A stretch of 64,000 bases of DNA, from contig NZ_CP076133.1 of the NCBI RefSeq assembly GCF_018736045.1, positions 1,984,001-2,048,000 of the forward strand, written 5' to 3'. A program made the translations under genes and the position numbers. This stretch comes from Flammeovirga yaeyamensis. Its GTDB lineage: Bacteria; Bacteroidota; Bacteroidia; Cytophagales; Flammeovirgaceae. Below are positions 45,201 to 56,874 of the stretch, in pieces (the first letter of the stretch is position 1; each line of letters opens with the position of its first letter). Under the pieces are notes generated by a model. The model was not told the DNA's origin, ran no database searches, and was given only the letters and a program-made list of their open reading frames with translations.

Positions 45201-47669
45201 GCTTTCTTTGTTGAAAGTGAAGTTTTTCGATAAGGTTACCCATCCATCAGCTTCTGTAATACCTGAAATATCAAATTGATGAATGATATACAGACTCTGA
45301 CTCATGTTGTCTTTTAAAATGATATCGAAAGTGTTGACTCTATTGTTTTCCTTCGCTTTCACTCTCACATTCAATTTATAATCGCCTTGGTTCATATAAA
45401 GTGATTTTACTGGTGAGTGAGCAGCCAAAGTAACGCTTGATGTAATGTTCGAAACATCCGATAAATCTAAACTTCTTTGTCCGGTATGCATCTCCTCTCT
45501 GCTATAAGCTGCACCATTTCCTAATGTCCAGTTTTTCTCTGTGCCATCGATAAATGCACTTCCTTCAAAGCCGTACAAAACAGGGTCTAATCCAGTAAAC
45601 TGAAGTGGAATTCTTTCTTCAATTTCGATATCATCGAAGTACACTTCGGCAAAAGAGCCGCCGTCTGTATCTCCCGGTTGGATCACCAAAGAGAACGTAC
45701 CTTCTGATGTTGTCCCTGGTAGCATATCAAAATTAAAAGCTACTTCTACCCATTCTCCTGTTCTTACATTGGAAACATCGAATGGATCTAAACTCTTACT
45801 TGGGTTTTTGAAATTCAAACGGAAACGATTCAAACCACTACCCGGCTCTACAAACATTTTTGCTTTGAATGTGTAATATCCATCGGCCAACCTTACCACA
45901 CCACCTGGAGCGTGTAAAGATGCATTGGCTGCAAGTGGAGAGTTGTATGAGAATTTCAAACTATGATCTCCCGAATACGCTTTTGTGTCTACAATCTCAT
46001 GATAATCGGCATTCAACGTCCAACGCTTGGCCGTACCGTCTACAATGGCAGGACCTTCGAAACCAAATAATGTTGCATCAAGAGGTAATTCTGATTCTGG
46101 AACCGATGGAAGCGGTGGAATTTCCGGACCTTCTGTCATCCACATCAAGAACTTGAAACCGGCGCCATACAATTCGCCTTTTTCTACTACCTGACGCTTC
46201 ATATTATCTTCCAACTTTAAAGCGATTTGATAATACTCATCATAATTTGCCGCATCTTTGTCCGACAATTGGTTATCTAATTCTAGAGGATCCTCTACCA
46301 TATCGATAAGGTAAGGTTCTTCTTTGTTGTTCAATACGAGCTTATAACGTTCTGTAGCTACACACATCCACCAGTTTCCGTCTTGTACGATCAATACCGT
46401 ATCTTCGTCGGTAACCATTTGTTGGTCTCTAGTAAATAATTCCGATTTATCTTGACCATCGATATCGTCCATCGAAGGCAAATCTGCCAATGCCAATAAA
46501 GTCTGTCCCACATCCGCATTTGTATGAGGAGTGGTGACGATTTTACCTGCATCGATTTTCTTAGGGTAACGGATCAAGAATGGTAATTTTGCTGATCCAT
46601 CGTACGGAAGACCTTTGTTGATTCTACTCATCTCGAAAAGCATATCACCGTGATCGGACGAGTACACAATAATTGTGTTGTCTAGCTGACCTTTCTCTTC
46701 CAAGAAGTCTAACATTCTACCAACGTTATCGTCTACTGCAGAAAGCATCCCCCAATATTCTTGCATATAGAATTCATCGAATTCTGCATAACGTTGCGAA
46801 CCATGCCATACGTCGTTATTGTTTCTATCGTTTGCCCAATGTGGTCTTTTGATAATACCTGCTTCATCTTCCTCTGGTGTTACATACGTTTGTTCGTAGG
46901 TATAAGGAGCTTGGAAGTCTACATTACGACACCAATCTTGATATTCTGGAGCTGAGTGGTTTGGTGTATGAGGATCTGGAATCGAGATCATCAAACAGAA
47001 CGGATCGCCATTGTCTACATCTTGTTCCATAATTTCTATGGCTTTGTTGGTGTAGAATTCAGTGGCATAAATCCAGCCATCGCCAGGCTTACCATTTTCA
47101 CCCCAGTTGTAAGGAGGGTTACCGTCCTCGTCGTACCAAGTCCAGTGTTCCTTTTCAATTCTCCATTCGATGTTATCGAAACCAAAGTTTCTACCTGCAC
47201 CCCAAACTTGCGTTTCCGGATCGTCTTTTCCTTCTAAGTGCCACTTCCCAACGTAAGCTGTTGAGTAACCATTTTCTTTAAAGGCATCGGCAAAAGTTTT
47301 TAGTTCACCATGCATAGGTCGGTCGTTACGTGCCGCACCCGTTACAAAAGGATAACGCCCCGTCATTAACGATGCTCTAGAAGGTGTACATGTTGGAGAA
47401 GTTGCATAATGCTTTGTACTTACTGCTCCCTCCTCCCCAATTCTATCTAAATTGGGAGTAGGAACATTTTCTGTAGCCGCCCATGGGTTGTAATAATCTT
47501 CGTTGGATATGTTTCCACTACCCATGTCTAATTCTCTATACTTCCCGATAGTCTTAAAACTATGTTCGTCAGTATGAATAATTAGTACGTTTGGCTTTTC
47601 TTGTGCTACTACAAAATGTGAAAAAATAAGGGCAATAGTCCCTAGAAAAAGTCTAAAACTTTTCATCAT
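42267..47669 (-). CDS. Giant multimodular S1 sulfatase with four binding-type modules, four PKD domains and T9SS tail
   Basis: This is an 1800-residue protein. Order: signal peptide (1-22); S1 sulfatase (about 25-520) with NVLIIHTDEH, formylglycine motif C94-T-P-S-R and SSDHGDM; three FEGP-type beta-sandwiches (about 540-700, 705-865, 885-1035); a related sandwich starting NYGFEEQ (about 1055-1210); two regulatory-like beta domains (VTITVKDEEDQ and FMVEVTDLDGQ, about 1220-1370); four PKD domains, each with W-x-[FW]-[DN]-FGD (about 1373-1700); and a T9SS type A tail (IKIFPNPAQHE). Sulfatases are usually about 500 residues. It is probably a surface polymer-acting sulfatase. The metal strand has TDEH where most members have DD or DQ. 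Its promoter region also serves the GH16 gene at 48114. Confidence 0.93.
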   Translation of the reverse strand: MMKSFRLFLGTIALIFSHFVVAQEKPNVLIIHTDEHSFKTIGKYRELDMGSGNISNEDYYNPWAATENVPTPNLDRIGEEGAVSTKHYATSPTCTPSRASLMTGRYPFVTGAARNDRPMHGELKTFADAFKENGYSTAYVGKWHLEGKDDPETQVWGAGRNFGFDNIEWRIEKEHWTWYDEDGNPPYNWGENGKPGDGWIYATEFYTNKAIEIMEQDVDNGDPFCLMISIPDPHTPNHSAPEYQDWCRNVDFQAPYTYEQTYVTPEEDEAGIIKRPHWANDRNNNDVWHGSQRYAEFDEFYMQEYWGMLSAVDDNVGRMLDFLEEKGQLDNTIIVYSSDHGDMLFEMSRINKGLPYDGSAKLPFLIRYPKKIDAGKIVTTPHTNADVGQTLLALADLPSMDDIDGQDKSELFTRDQQMVTDEDTVLIVQDGNWWMCVATERYKLVLNNKEEPYLIDMVEDPLELDNQLSDKDAANYDEYYQIALKLEDNMKRQVVEKGELYGAGFKFLMWMTEGPEIPPLPSVPESELPLDATLFGFEGPAIVDGTAKRWTLNADYHEIVDTKAYSGDHSLKFSYNSPLAANASLHAPGGVVRLADGYYTFKAKMFVEPGSGLNRFRLNFKNPSKSLDPFDVSNVRTGEWVEVAFNFDMLPGTTSEGTFSLVIQPGDTDGGSFAEVYFDDIEIEERIPLQFTGLDPVLYGFEGSAFIDGTEKNWTLGNGAAYSREEMHTGQRSLDLSDVSNITSSVTLAAHSPVKSLYMNQGDYKLNVRVKAKENNRVNTFDIILKDNMSQSLYIIHQFDISGITEADGWVTLSKNFTFNKESDPSNGQITIRVRESDLNPSGTEEYFFIDDIELIKFESDNGGEETEVAKDVPNAEGDINLVNSHLHSFEGPTLLDLNGDGTKTRVDWISAQAFSIVEMNGAPHGKRVMRFTHDAPLSANQSTYLEKLSAPLPNDKDLEFSMKVYKEEGSTINTIRLINISTAVNFDISSIAEGEWVTLKTVFKAGTIREDLRVNLQVQTGNTGDHATLYIDDIRIIDPNDIEDGGEEEGCVSNPSAFLNSCNYGFEEQQSEWSNTSGVYTFTDEKSWGGNYSIKAVVDEVIATGNKNLSPKTSIQQPKVMPEDYVISMKVWIDENCTLDNIATVYKYDVSNAQTDLIALDELPKNQWVTVMQNQTLPAGDDIVLEWVGLRFNKYTVGTGTMYVDDFKVTPLSEYVPEEEKTVTITVKDEEDQAVDGAEISTSNFDNLMTDMLGEAELMISAVSNKVFTVMKDGYNTITSAFTVENDDVSVNVVMKEKTSDFMVEVTDLDGQIVQGATVILNESQTQLSDVRGLTVFQGFSVGTVIDYKVSLADFKEVTGQYITTEEHKTMVVQLEKMIYAPVSDFEVNRTTGELPLVVRFTDLSENDPTEWAWDFGDGNTSTEKNPFHTYETAGEYTVQLTTKNVTGESTETKEAYVIAGNPVVSDFTTDVTSGTVPLTVQFTDQSTNTPTSWAWDFGDESTSNEQNPTHIYTEVGTYTVKLMAQNADGGNEIVKEDLITVNQIPAPTAAFSVNTEEAILGDPVRFTDESTETPTSWAWDFGDGNTSEVQNPTHTYAALGEYTVTLTVQNAGGESTETKENFVTVIEEPLEAPIADFEADPTTGKGELTVQFTDLSIGEIVSWFWNFGDGNTSEEQNPKHTYTEVGQYDVSLKVSNEAGDDTKLMEDMITVESDAPTSAELDRLNIKIFPNPAQHEVNVVGPNIESVSIFNSLGQLVKTIDHQGDGVKVDVNALPKGIYIFNLQLSNGKVISNKVHVK

Positions 47670-48113
47670 ATTGTTTTAGTTATGTAATAATTAAATAATT
47701 TTTGATTCTTGAGAGATCGGTCTGCTTAATAGTCTCTGTAATAGTTATGTGTCATCAAGAACCTACAGATAGGTATTCCCTGTTAATTCATTGTTTCATT
47801 TCATTTCTTTTTATAATGTGAAAATTACGCTTTTAATGATCCAAAGGTATTTTGATTCTCCCCGAAGCAGGTTGTTATTAGTGAAAATGATGTTTTTATT
47901 AGTCAATACTTATTCAGCATCAAAAGAAACATTTGATAAACATTTCTACTCAAACAATACCACATAACCAGCTCATTAAGAAGTACTTACCCTCTGCATC
48001 AGATAGCATTAAAAATTGAACTGACCGACACTTTCTTTTTATTTACTTAGAAAAACACTCCTATTTTAATTATTGTAGTTCTTCGCTTTTGATAATCATA
48101 AATATCAATTGAA
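47670..48113. promoter_or_regulatory. Divergent promoter region with TTATTAGT direct repeats
   Basis: These 444 bp hold no ORF. TTATTAGT occurs at 47875 and 47896, 21 bp apart, giving AGTGA and AGTCA cores near the centre between the two starts. The spacing equals that of the AGTCAC pair at 39615. Likely regulator site shared by the large sulfatase and GH16 genes, but unproven. Confidence 0.45.
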
Positions 48114-48980
48114 ATGAATAGAATAAAGCAATTATTACTTATTGGTGGGGTGACTTTATCGTCGATGACGTTGCATGCCCAAAACCCTTTTACCGATCCG
48201 AACAACAAAGAAGGATGGGTCTTGAATGAATCTGTGAGTGATGAGTTTAAAGGCAACTCACTCGACAAAGACAAGTGGATTGTTCAGGGTGAAAACGACA
48301 ACTACGAGAACAACTTTAAAGGAAGAGCCCCTTCTCAATTTGTGCCACATGCGGTGAGCGTAGAAAATAACGAATTGGTAATTACGACTCGATGGGAACC
48401 CGGCTTTAACTTCCTTAAAGGGAAACATAAAGGATATAAATTTGAGAACATCACGACAGGTGCGATCATCTCGAAAAGTAAGTTCAAAGAAGGCTATATG
48501 GAGATCAGATGTAAAGCTGCTGATGGTCCGTTATCAAGTGCTTTTTGGTTTACTGGAAAAGGTGGTGAGTTAGATGTTTTTGAGATCTTTGGGAAGTACC
48601 CAAAAGACAAGCATCATGAGAAAGTCTATCATACTTCATTCCACGATTGGAGCAGAAATCCGAAAGATCCCTTATTTGGTAAAACAAGCTGGGACAATAA
48701 AGTACAATTGCCTTTCCGATTATCGGAAGATTACCATGTATATGGCTGTGAATGGAACGAAGACTTTATGAAAATCTTTATCGACGGTCATTTAGTCCGC
48801 TACATTACTAAAGAAGAATTGGGTGATAAGTGGGTAATGAACAATGAACAAAAAGTATGGGTGGACAATGAGGTCTTCCCTTGGAAAGTTAACCCTAAGA
48901 AAGAAGATATCCCTGCCGACGGTTTAAAATTCAATATCGATTATGTTCGAATTTGGCAAAAGAAAGGTGATGTAGCCTAA
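48114..48980 (+). CDS. GH16 galactanase catalytic domain (binding module lost by frameshift)
   Basis: This is a 288-residue protein with signal peptide (to about residue 22) and a complete GH16 domain: SDEFKGNSLDKDKW, KGRAPSQF, GYMEIRCKAADG, catalytic motif E152-L-D154-V-F-E157, YGCEWNEDFMKIFIDG and the final strand VDYVRIWQKKG-type end. The other GH16 enzymes here continue directly into a binding module, but this frame stops at 48978-48980, and a binding-type module begins in the next frame at once. Dropping one C at 48976-48977 joins the frames into a single reading of about 442 residues. As it stands, the enzyme should be active but without its module. Divergent from the giant sulfatase. 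Confidence 0.9.
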   Translation: MNRIKQLLLIGGVTLSSMTLHAQNPFTDPNNKEGWVLNESVSDEFKGNSLDKDKWIVQGENDNYENNFKGRAPSQFVPHAVSVENNELVITTRWEPGFNFLKGKHKGYKFENITTGAIISKSKFKEGYMEIRCKAADGPLSSAFWFTGKGGELDVFEIFGKYPKDKHHEKVYHTSFHDWSRNPKDPLFGKTSWDNKVQLPFRLSEDYHVYGCEWNEDFMKIFIDGHLVRYITKEELGDKWVMNNEQKVWVDNEVFPWKVNPKKEDIPADGLKFNIDYVRIWQKKGDVA

Positions 48981-49443
48981 GGCATACAAACAACCTGAAA
49001 ACCTTTTATCAAATGCTAGTTTCGAAGAAGGTATTGGCGATTGGGAAACAACAGGAAAAGTGAAATTGATGACGAAGAAAGGTAGCTTTGATGGCCAAAA
49101 TCACATCAAATTATCTCCAAACAGCGAAGCGACAATTTCTAAGACCATAAAATTGAAGCCGAATACGACCTACATTCTATCAGCCTATGCTCGTCTTCCA
49201 AATTCTGATGGGAAAACGATCTATGAAAACGGTTGGTTGGGTGTGAAGAATTACGGTGCAGGTCAGCAACCAATAATCAAGTACTTTAAGAACGATTGGT
49301 ACAGACAGTCGATCTTGTTTACAACAGGAAGTAATGCCAATAAAACATTGGTGTATTTCACGAATAAGTGGAAAAAACATGAGGTACGTGTGGATCATTT
49401 TGAGTTGATCGAAAGTCCATCGTTAAAGGATAGTAGCATATAG
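48979..49443 (+). pseudogene. Detached C-terminal carbohydrate-binding-type module of the GH16 gene
   Basis: In the +1 frame directly after the GH16 stop, codons read KAYKQPENLLSNASFEEGIG, the typical start of a CBM4/9-like beta-sandwich. It continues through SEATISKTIKLKPNTTYILS and ends VRVDHFELIES. It has no start or signal of its own near the beginning; the first ATG is at 49060, inside the module. It is therefore the second half of a frameshifted gene, or the product of frameshifting or a sequencing error. The module differs from the FEGP modules of the other GH16 enzymes. Confidence 0.82.
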
Positions 49444-49487
49444 CAATAGATAATTTTTCTGAGACATCAGAGAAGTTAGGAGAGTAT

Positions 49488-49527
49488 AAAAAATCCCACA
49501 AGACCTATCATCTTGTGGGATTTTTTT
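49488..49527. terminator. Rho-independent terminator, AATCCCACAAG stem
   Basis: Stem AAAATCCCACAAG / CTTGTGGGATTTT with a 9-nt loop and a T7 run. Its A-rich left side lets it act in both directions, between the convergent frameshifted GH16 and GH2 genes. An almost identical stem is at 53203. Confidence 0.85.
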
Positions 49528-49541
49528 GTCTACTGTACCTC

Positions 49542-49581
49542 GTATCATAAGCCCCGGAATTAATTCCGGGGCTTATGATAC
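49542..49581. repeat. Perfect 40-bp palindrome
   Basis: The left half GTATCATAAGCCCCGGAATT is exactly complementary to the right half with no interruption. It lies 15 bp after a terminator and 20 bp before the end of the GH2 gene, so it is in a non-coding convergent junction. The function is not clear. Confidence 0.75.
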
Positions 49582-49600
49582 ATCCACATTTTTTTATTTA

Positions 49601-53345
<3,745 letters not shown>

Positions 53346-55160
53346 TTAATTACATGGATAAAAAACCCCATCTTTTACATTTATTTGAGTTTTTATTTCT
53401 TCAACATCTCCTACACCATTTAAACAAACACCATTATTATTTAACCAATTTTCATAATTGGAAGCATCTTGATCTATATCAAACATAAAAATGACATTAG
53501 TTTTATCACCTATTATTTCTATATTTTCAACTGATAGTGTATTATTTTCATCAACTCTTATCTTCTTTTCAATGACGATTTCCGCGTTGATGAATTTTGT
53601 ATTTTCAACTAGAACAGTATTATCATCAAAAGCATTATTAATATAAATTCCTCTTGGTGTGTTTTCCAAAACACAATTTTTAATATTAATTGTAAAATTT
53701 TCATTTATCTTCATATGCCTATTTAAAATACCATATGGCCCATTTCTAAAACTACAATTAACAATATTGTAATCTCCACTTTCAATTGTAACTAAAGTAA
53801 ATAAATTATCTGCATTAAGTCCTTCAAAATCAAATTCAAAACCATCAATTACTCTTAGAGTTTTCACATGATTGAGATCTGTTATTCCAAAAACAATAGA
53901 AAGATTCATAAGCGATATATTTTCTACTAAATTACGTTCATCAATTTTTTCAAATCCATCTGAACTATAACCGCCATAAAAATTAAGAAAAGCTGAATTA
54001 GAATTAGTTACTATTGACTCTGTATAAGTACCTTTTCTAACCAAAACATTAATTGTATTATCCTCTCCTTCAATTGCAGCTTCAGTAGTTTCTACAGCTG
54101 TTTTTAAACTCGTAAACGCATTCTCCCAACTACTACCATCTCCAGTCCCAGTCGCAGCAACATCAACAAATACACCACCATGTAAATCATCTAAGGTTTT
54201 CACCTCAGTCGCTACTTCCTCTGTTTCTTCTGAAGTAATTTTAACTGCTGCTTTTACATCGTAAGCAACACCAATCTCCAAACCGTGTCCTACCGCTACT
54301 AAAGTAGTTTCGTCTTTCATTTCTGCATCCATCCAAGTGTATGCATCGTCAGCATCAGTTCCTTTTTTGTAGTAGAAACCAAGTGCAAGATCGTCGTTAG
54401 GGTCGATATCAGAAGTGAATGTTCCTTCCATATATAAACCACCTTGATTATTACTTACATCTTTAGTGCTAACGGAAAAGGTATGCGTTTTAAAATCATA
54501 TTCTTCTTCAGAAAGTACTTCATCAACGTACTTCACTGTTACTTTCGAAGAGTAGTTCGCTGCCATGTCTAAGCCAGAAACGACAATTTCTAACTCTTCC
54601 TTATCTTTATCGAATTCTTTCGTCTCCGATTTTACTATTTCATCTCCTGAAATTACTTCTGTTACGATTGTGATTTTAGTATTTTCTAAAATTCCTTCTA
54701 AAGCACCGTTTATTCTGAATGAAGTAAATCCTCCATCAGCAGAGAAATTTGTTTTCACTTCTTGAGTACTTACTTTCTTTTTTCCTGTAGTGACTACGTC
54801 TTCTCCACGAATCACAGAAAAATCGTATTGGTATTCTTTTCCAGAAGTCAATTTCTCAACTTCTAAAGTATACTCCTGATTTTGTAAATCAGTAAATGTC
54901 TTTTCTGAAACCACTTCTTCTCCATCGTATAAAACGAATTTCGCAGAAGCCTCTAATGAATCTTCATAATTGGCAATACTACCTATTAATTCCAAAGAGG
55001 TATAACCAATCTTAGGATCTAAAGCAGATACAGTTACGCCGTCCATCCCATTGACAGGATCATCACCACCGTTAATTTCTTCTTCTGACTTATCGCATGA
55101 TGTTGTCAGTAATAACAAGTAACCTAGTATAGCAACTAGTGTAGTTAGTTTGTTTTTCAT
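53346..55160 (-). CDS. Lipoprotein with Ig/FN3-like repeats and a right-handed beta-helix end
   Basis: This is a 604-residue protein with lipoprotein signal (LGYLLLLTTSC). The N-terminal half (about 40-325) looks like three FN3/Ig-type beta domains with repeated D-x-x-x-G-x-x-x-E-G motifs. A VDVAATGTGDGSSWENAFTS segment at about 332 is the usual opening of secreted parallel beta-helix proteins, and the rest (about 350-600) has the Asn/Ile-rich spacing of such a helix (NCSFRNGPYG, NCVLENTPRG, NTKFINAE). No polysaccharide-lyase catalytic residues are recognised, so it may bind rather than cut. Monocistronic; role within the PUL not established. Confidence 0.78.
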   Translation of the reverse strand: MKNKLTTLVAILGYLLLLTTSCDKSEEEINGGDDPVNGMDGVTVSALDPKIGYTSLELIGSIANYEDSLEASAKFVLYDGEEVVSEKTFTDLQNQEYTLEVEKLTSGKEYQYDFSVIRGEDVVTTGKKKVSTQEVKTNFSADGGFTSFRINGALEGILENTKITIVTEVISGDEIVKSETKEFDKDKEELEIVVSGLDMAANYSSKVTVKYVDEVLSEEEYDFKTHTFSVSTKDVSNNQGGLYMEGTFTSDIDPNDDLALGFYYKKGTDADDAYTWMDAEMKDETTLVAVGHGLEIGVAYDVKAAVKITSEETEEVATEVKTLDDLHGGVFVDVAATGTGDGSSWENAFTSLKTAVETTEAAIEGEDNTINVLVRKGTYTESIVTNSNSAFLNFYGGYSSDGFEKIDERNLVENISLMNLSIVFGITDLNHVKTLRVIDGFEFDFEGLNADNLFTLVTIESGDYNIVNCSFRNGPYGILNRHMKINENFTINIKNCVLENTPRGIYINNAFDDNTVLVENTKFINAEIVIEKKIRVDENNTLSVENIEIIGDKTNVIFMFDIDQDASNYENWLNNNGVCLNGVGDVEEIKTQINVKDGVFYPCN

Positions 55161-55851
55161 GTTAAAAATATTTCAGTTTTAGCGAATCGATAAAAATAAC
55201 CGCTGTGTAAAAAATTTATTAGTCGTATTACGAAAAATTGTCAAGTTTTTCGCAGCCCGAAAGTAGTATTTAATCAATTTATTTGAAATGATATTATCGG
55301 AGGATAATTAATATTATTTGTTGTACACAATTGATTCTGTGTATAGTTATATTTTTTATTGGTAACGAAGCGATTTGTGTAAGATATATGACACAATCCT
55401 ACAAGGTCGGGAGACCTTGTACGTTTAGGGGTCCGAGTGACGCTATCGCTTAACACTCGAACCAGATTGAGCTTAATTCTCTTCTGTTCTTTGTGTTAAG
55501 CCGAAGGCGTCACTAAGAACTCTTCATAGTTTAAGTCTGCGACTTATCACCTAATACTCAGTATTTAGTTGTGATAAGTTAAAAACTTATACAATTGAAT
55601 AGTTTGGCCTGCGGCTTAACATTACAAACAGTCGAGCTACAAAGCCCCCCCAAATAAACATCAACCCAAAAAGAATTCTATTCTAATTTTATCTATTTCT
55701 ACGCCTCAATTATCCATCTCTACCCTCCTATTTATAATCAGTTTAAATATTTCTCTAAGAATGTTATCATTACATAAAATTGTAATGAAACTCAGGACAT
55801 TGCTATTCAAATTTTATAAATTGTCATTGCATCTAATTCTACACTCTAAAC
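55161..55851. repeat. Repeat-rich non-coding patch
   Basis: These 691 bp hold no credible gene but several inverted repeats. They include TACAAGGTC / GACCTTGTA around GGGA (55400-55421), followed by CGTTTAGG, and a longer inverted pair with GTGACGC...GCTTAACAC (about 55437-55456) against GTGTTAAGC...GCGTCAC (about 55493-55513). ATAAGTT / AACTTAT lies at 55574-55590. Part of it is related to 53275-53300. The promoter of xdhC should lie at its right end. Confidence 0.6.
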
Positions 55852-56874
55852 ATGTTACACGAGCTTCAATATATTGTCCAGCAATCTTACAAATGGAATA
55901 CTCAAAATTTAAAAACGGTCTTGGTTACAGTCGTGGCTTTGGACGGTTCTTCCTATCGTAAGCCTGGTGTACGTATGTTAATCTCCGAGGAAGGCGACTT
56001 TGTTGGGGCTGTTAGTGGAGGGTGTGTAGAGAATGAAATTAGAAGACAATCTGTCGATGTTTTTCAAAGTGGACTTCCTAAAGTAATTCGCTATAATGGA
56101 AAACTACGTTTGGGTTGCGAAGGTGTTCTAAGTATTCTTATCGAACCACTTCACATTGATGAAAACAGTTACCAAGGTTTTCAAAAAGCCATTGAAAGTA
56201 GAAAAGTCATAGAATGTTACTCTTTATATTCTGAAAACGTTTTAGAGATGAGGTATTCCCAAACACGTTTTATCTGTGACGGTGTTCCTTTATTCTCCTA
56301 TGACTTATCAATGGATAGTCCTCATTTGCAAAGCTTTCATCAAACATTACTTCCTATTTATCAACTCTATATTTTCGGTGTAGATCACGATGCCTTACCC
56401 TTAGCGCAATTTGCTTTGGGGAATGGATGGAAAGTAAATGTGGTGGATAGTATTCACGGAAAAGGGGAAGTGAGTTTATTTCCTGAGGAAGTCAATTATA
56501 TCAAAATAAACGAAGATGAAGTGAGTCAATTGTCTTTTGATCATCAGACGGGTGTGGTTTTAATGACTCATAATTTGATTAAAGATCTACATTACCTCAC
56601 CCAACTTCAACACCAAGAAATTGGCTATATAGGCATCTTAGGGGCCAAGAAAAGAAAGAAAAAACTATTACAACATTTGGAGGAATTCTCTCCAGATGTA
56701 TCAAATAAATTTCTTGAAAGTATACACTCTCCATGTGGATTAGATATTGGAGCGGAAACGCCTCAAGAAATAGCCATTTCTATTATGGCTGAAATCATTC
56801 AAATTCAAAAAAATAAGAAATCAGATAGTACTCTTGATCAAGATTATCACATCACAATAAATCATGGAATTTAG
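55852..56874 (+). CDS. xdhC: XdhC/CoxI-family molybdenum hydroxylase maturation factor
   Basis: This is a 340-residue cytoplasmic protein with the XdhC N-terminal pattern (VTVVALDGSSYRKPGVRMLI, GAVSGGCVENEI, LGCEGVLSILIEP) and a C-terminal Rossmann-like domain (QLYIFGVDHDALPLAQFALG, GILGAKKRK, HSPCGLDIGAETPQEIAISI). Such proteins help insert sulfurated molybdenum cofactor into xanthine-oxidase-family enzymes. Its stop overlaps the small-subunit gene by 11 bp and the two catalytic subunits follow, so the three genes form one operon. Confidence 0.92.
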   Translation: MLHELQYIVQQSYKWNTQNLKTVLVTVVALDGSSYRKPGVRMLISEEGDFVGAVSGGCVENEIRRQSVDVFQSGLPKVIRYNGKLRLGCEGVLSILIEPLHIDENSYQGFQKAIESRKVIECYSLYSENVLEMRYSQTRFICDGVPLFSYDLSMDSPHLQSFHQTLLPIYQLYIFGVDHDALPLAQFALGNGWKVNVVDSIHGKGEVSLFPEEVNYIKINEDEVSQLSFDHQTGVVLMTHNLIKDLHYLTQLQHQEIGYIGILGAKKRKKKLLQHLEEFSPDVSNKFLESIHSPCGLDIGAETPQEIAISIMAEIIQIQKNKKSDSTLDQDYHITINHGI

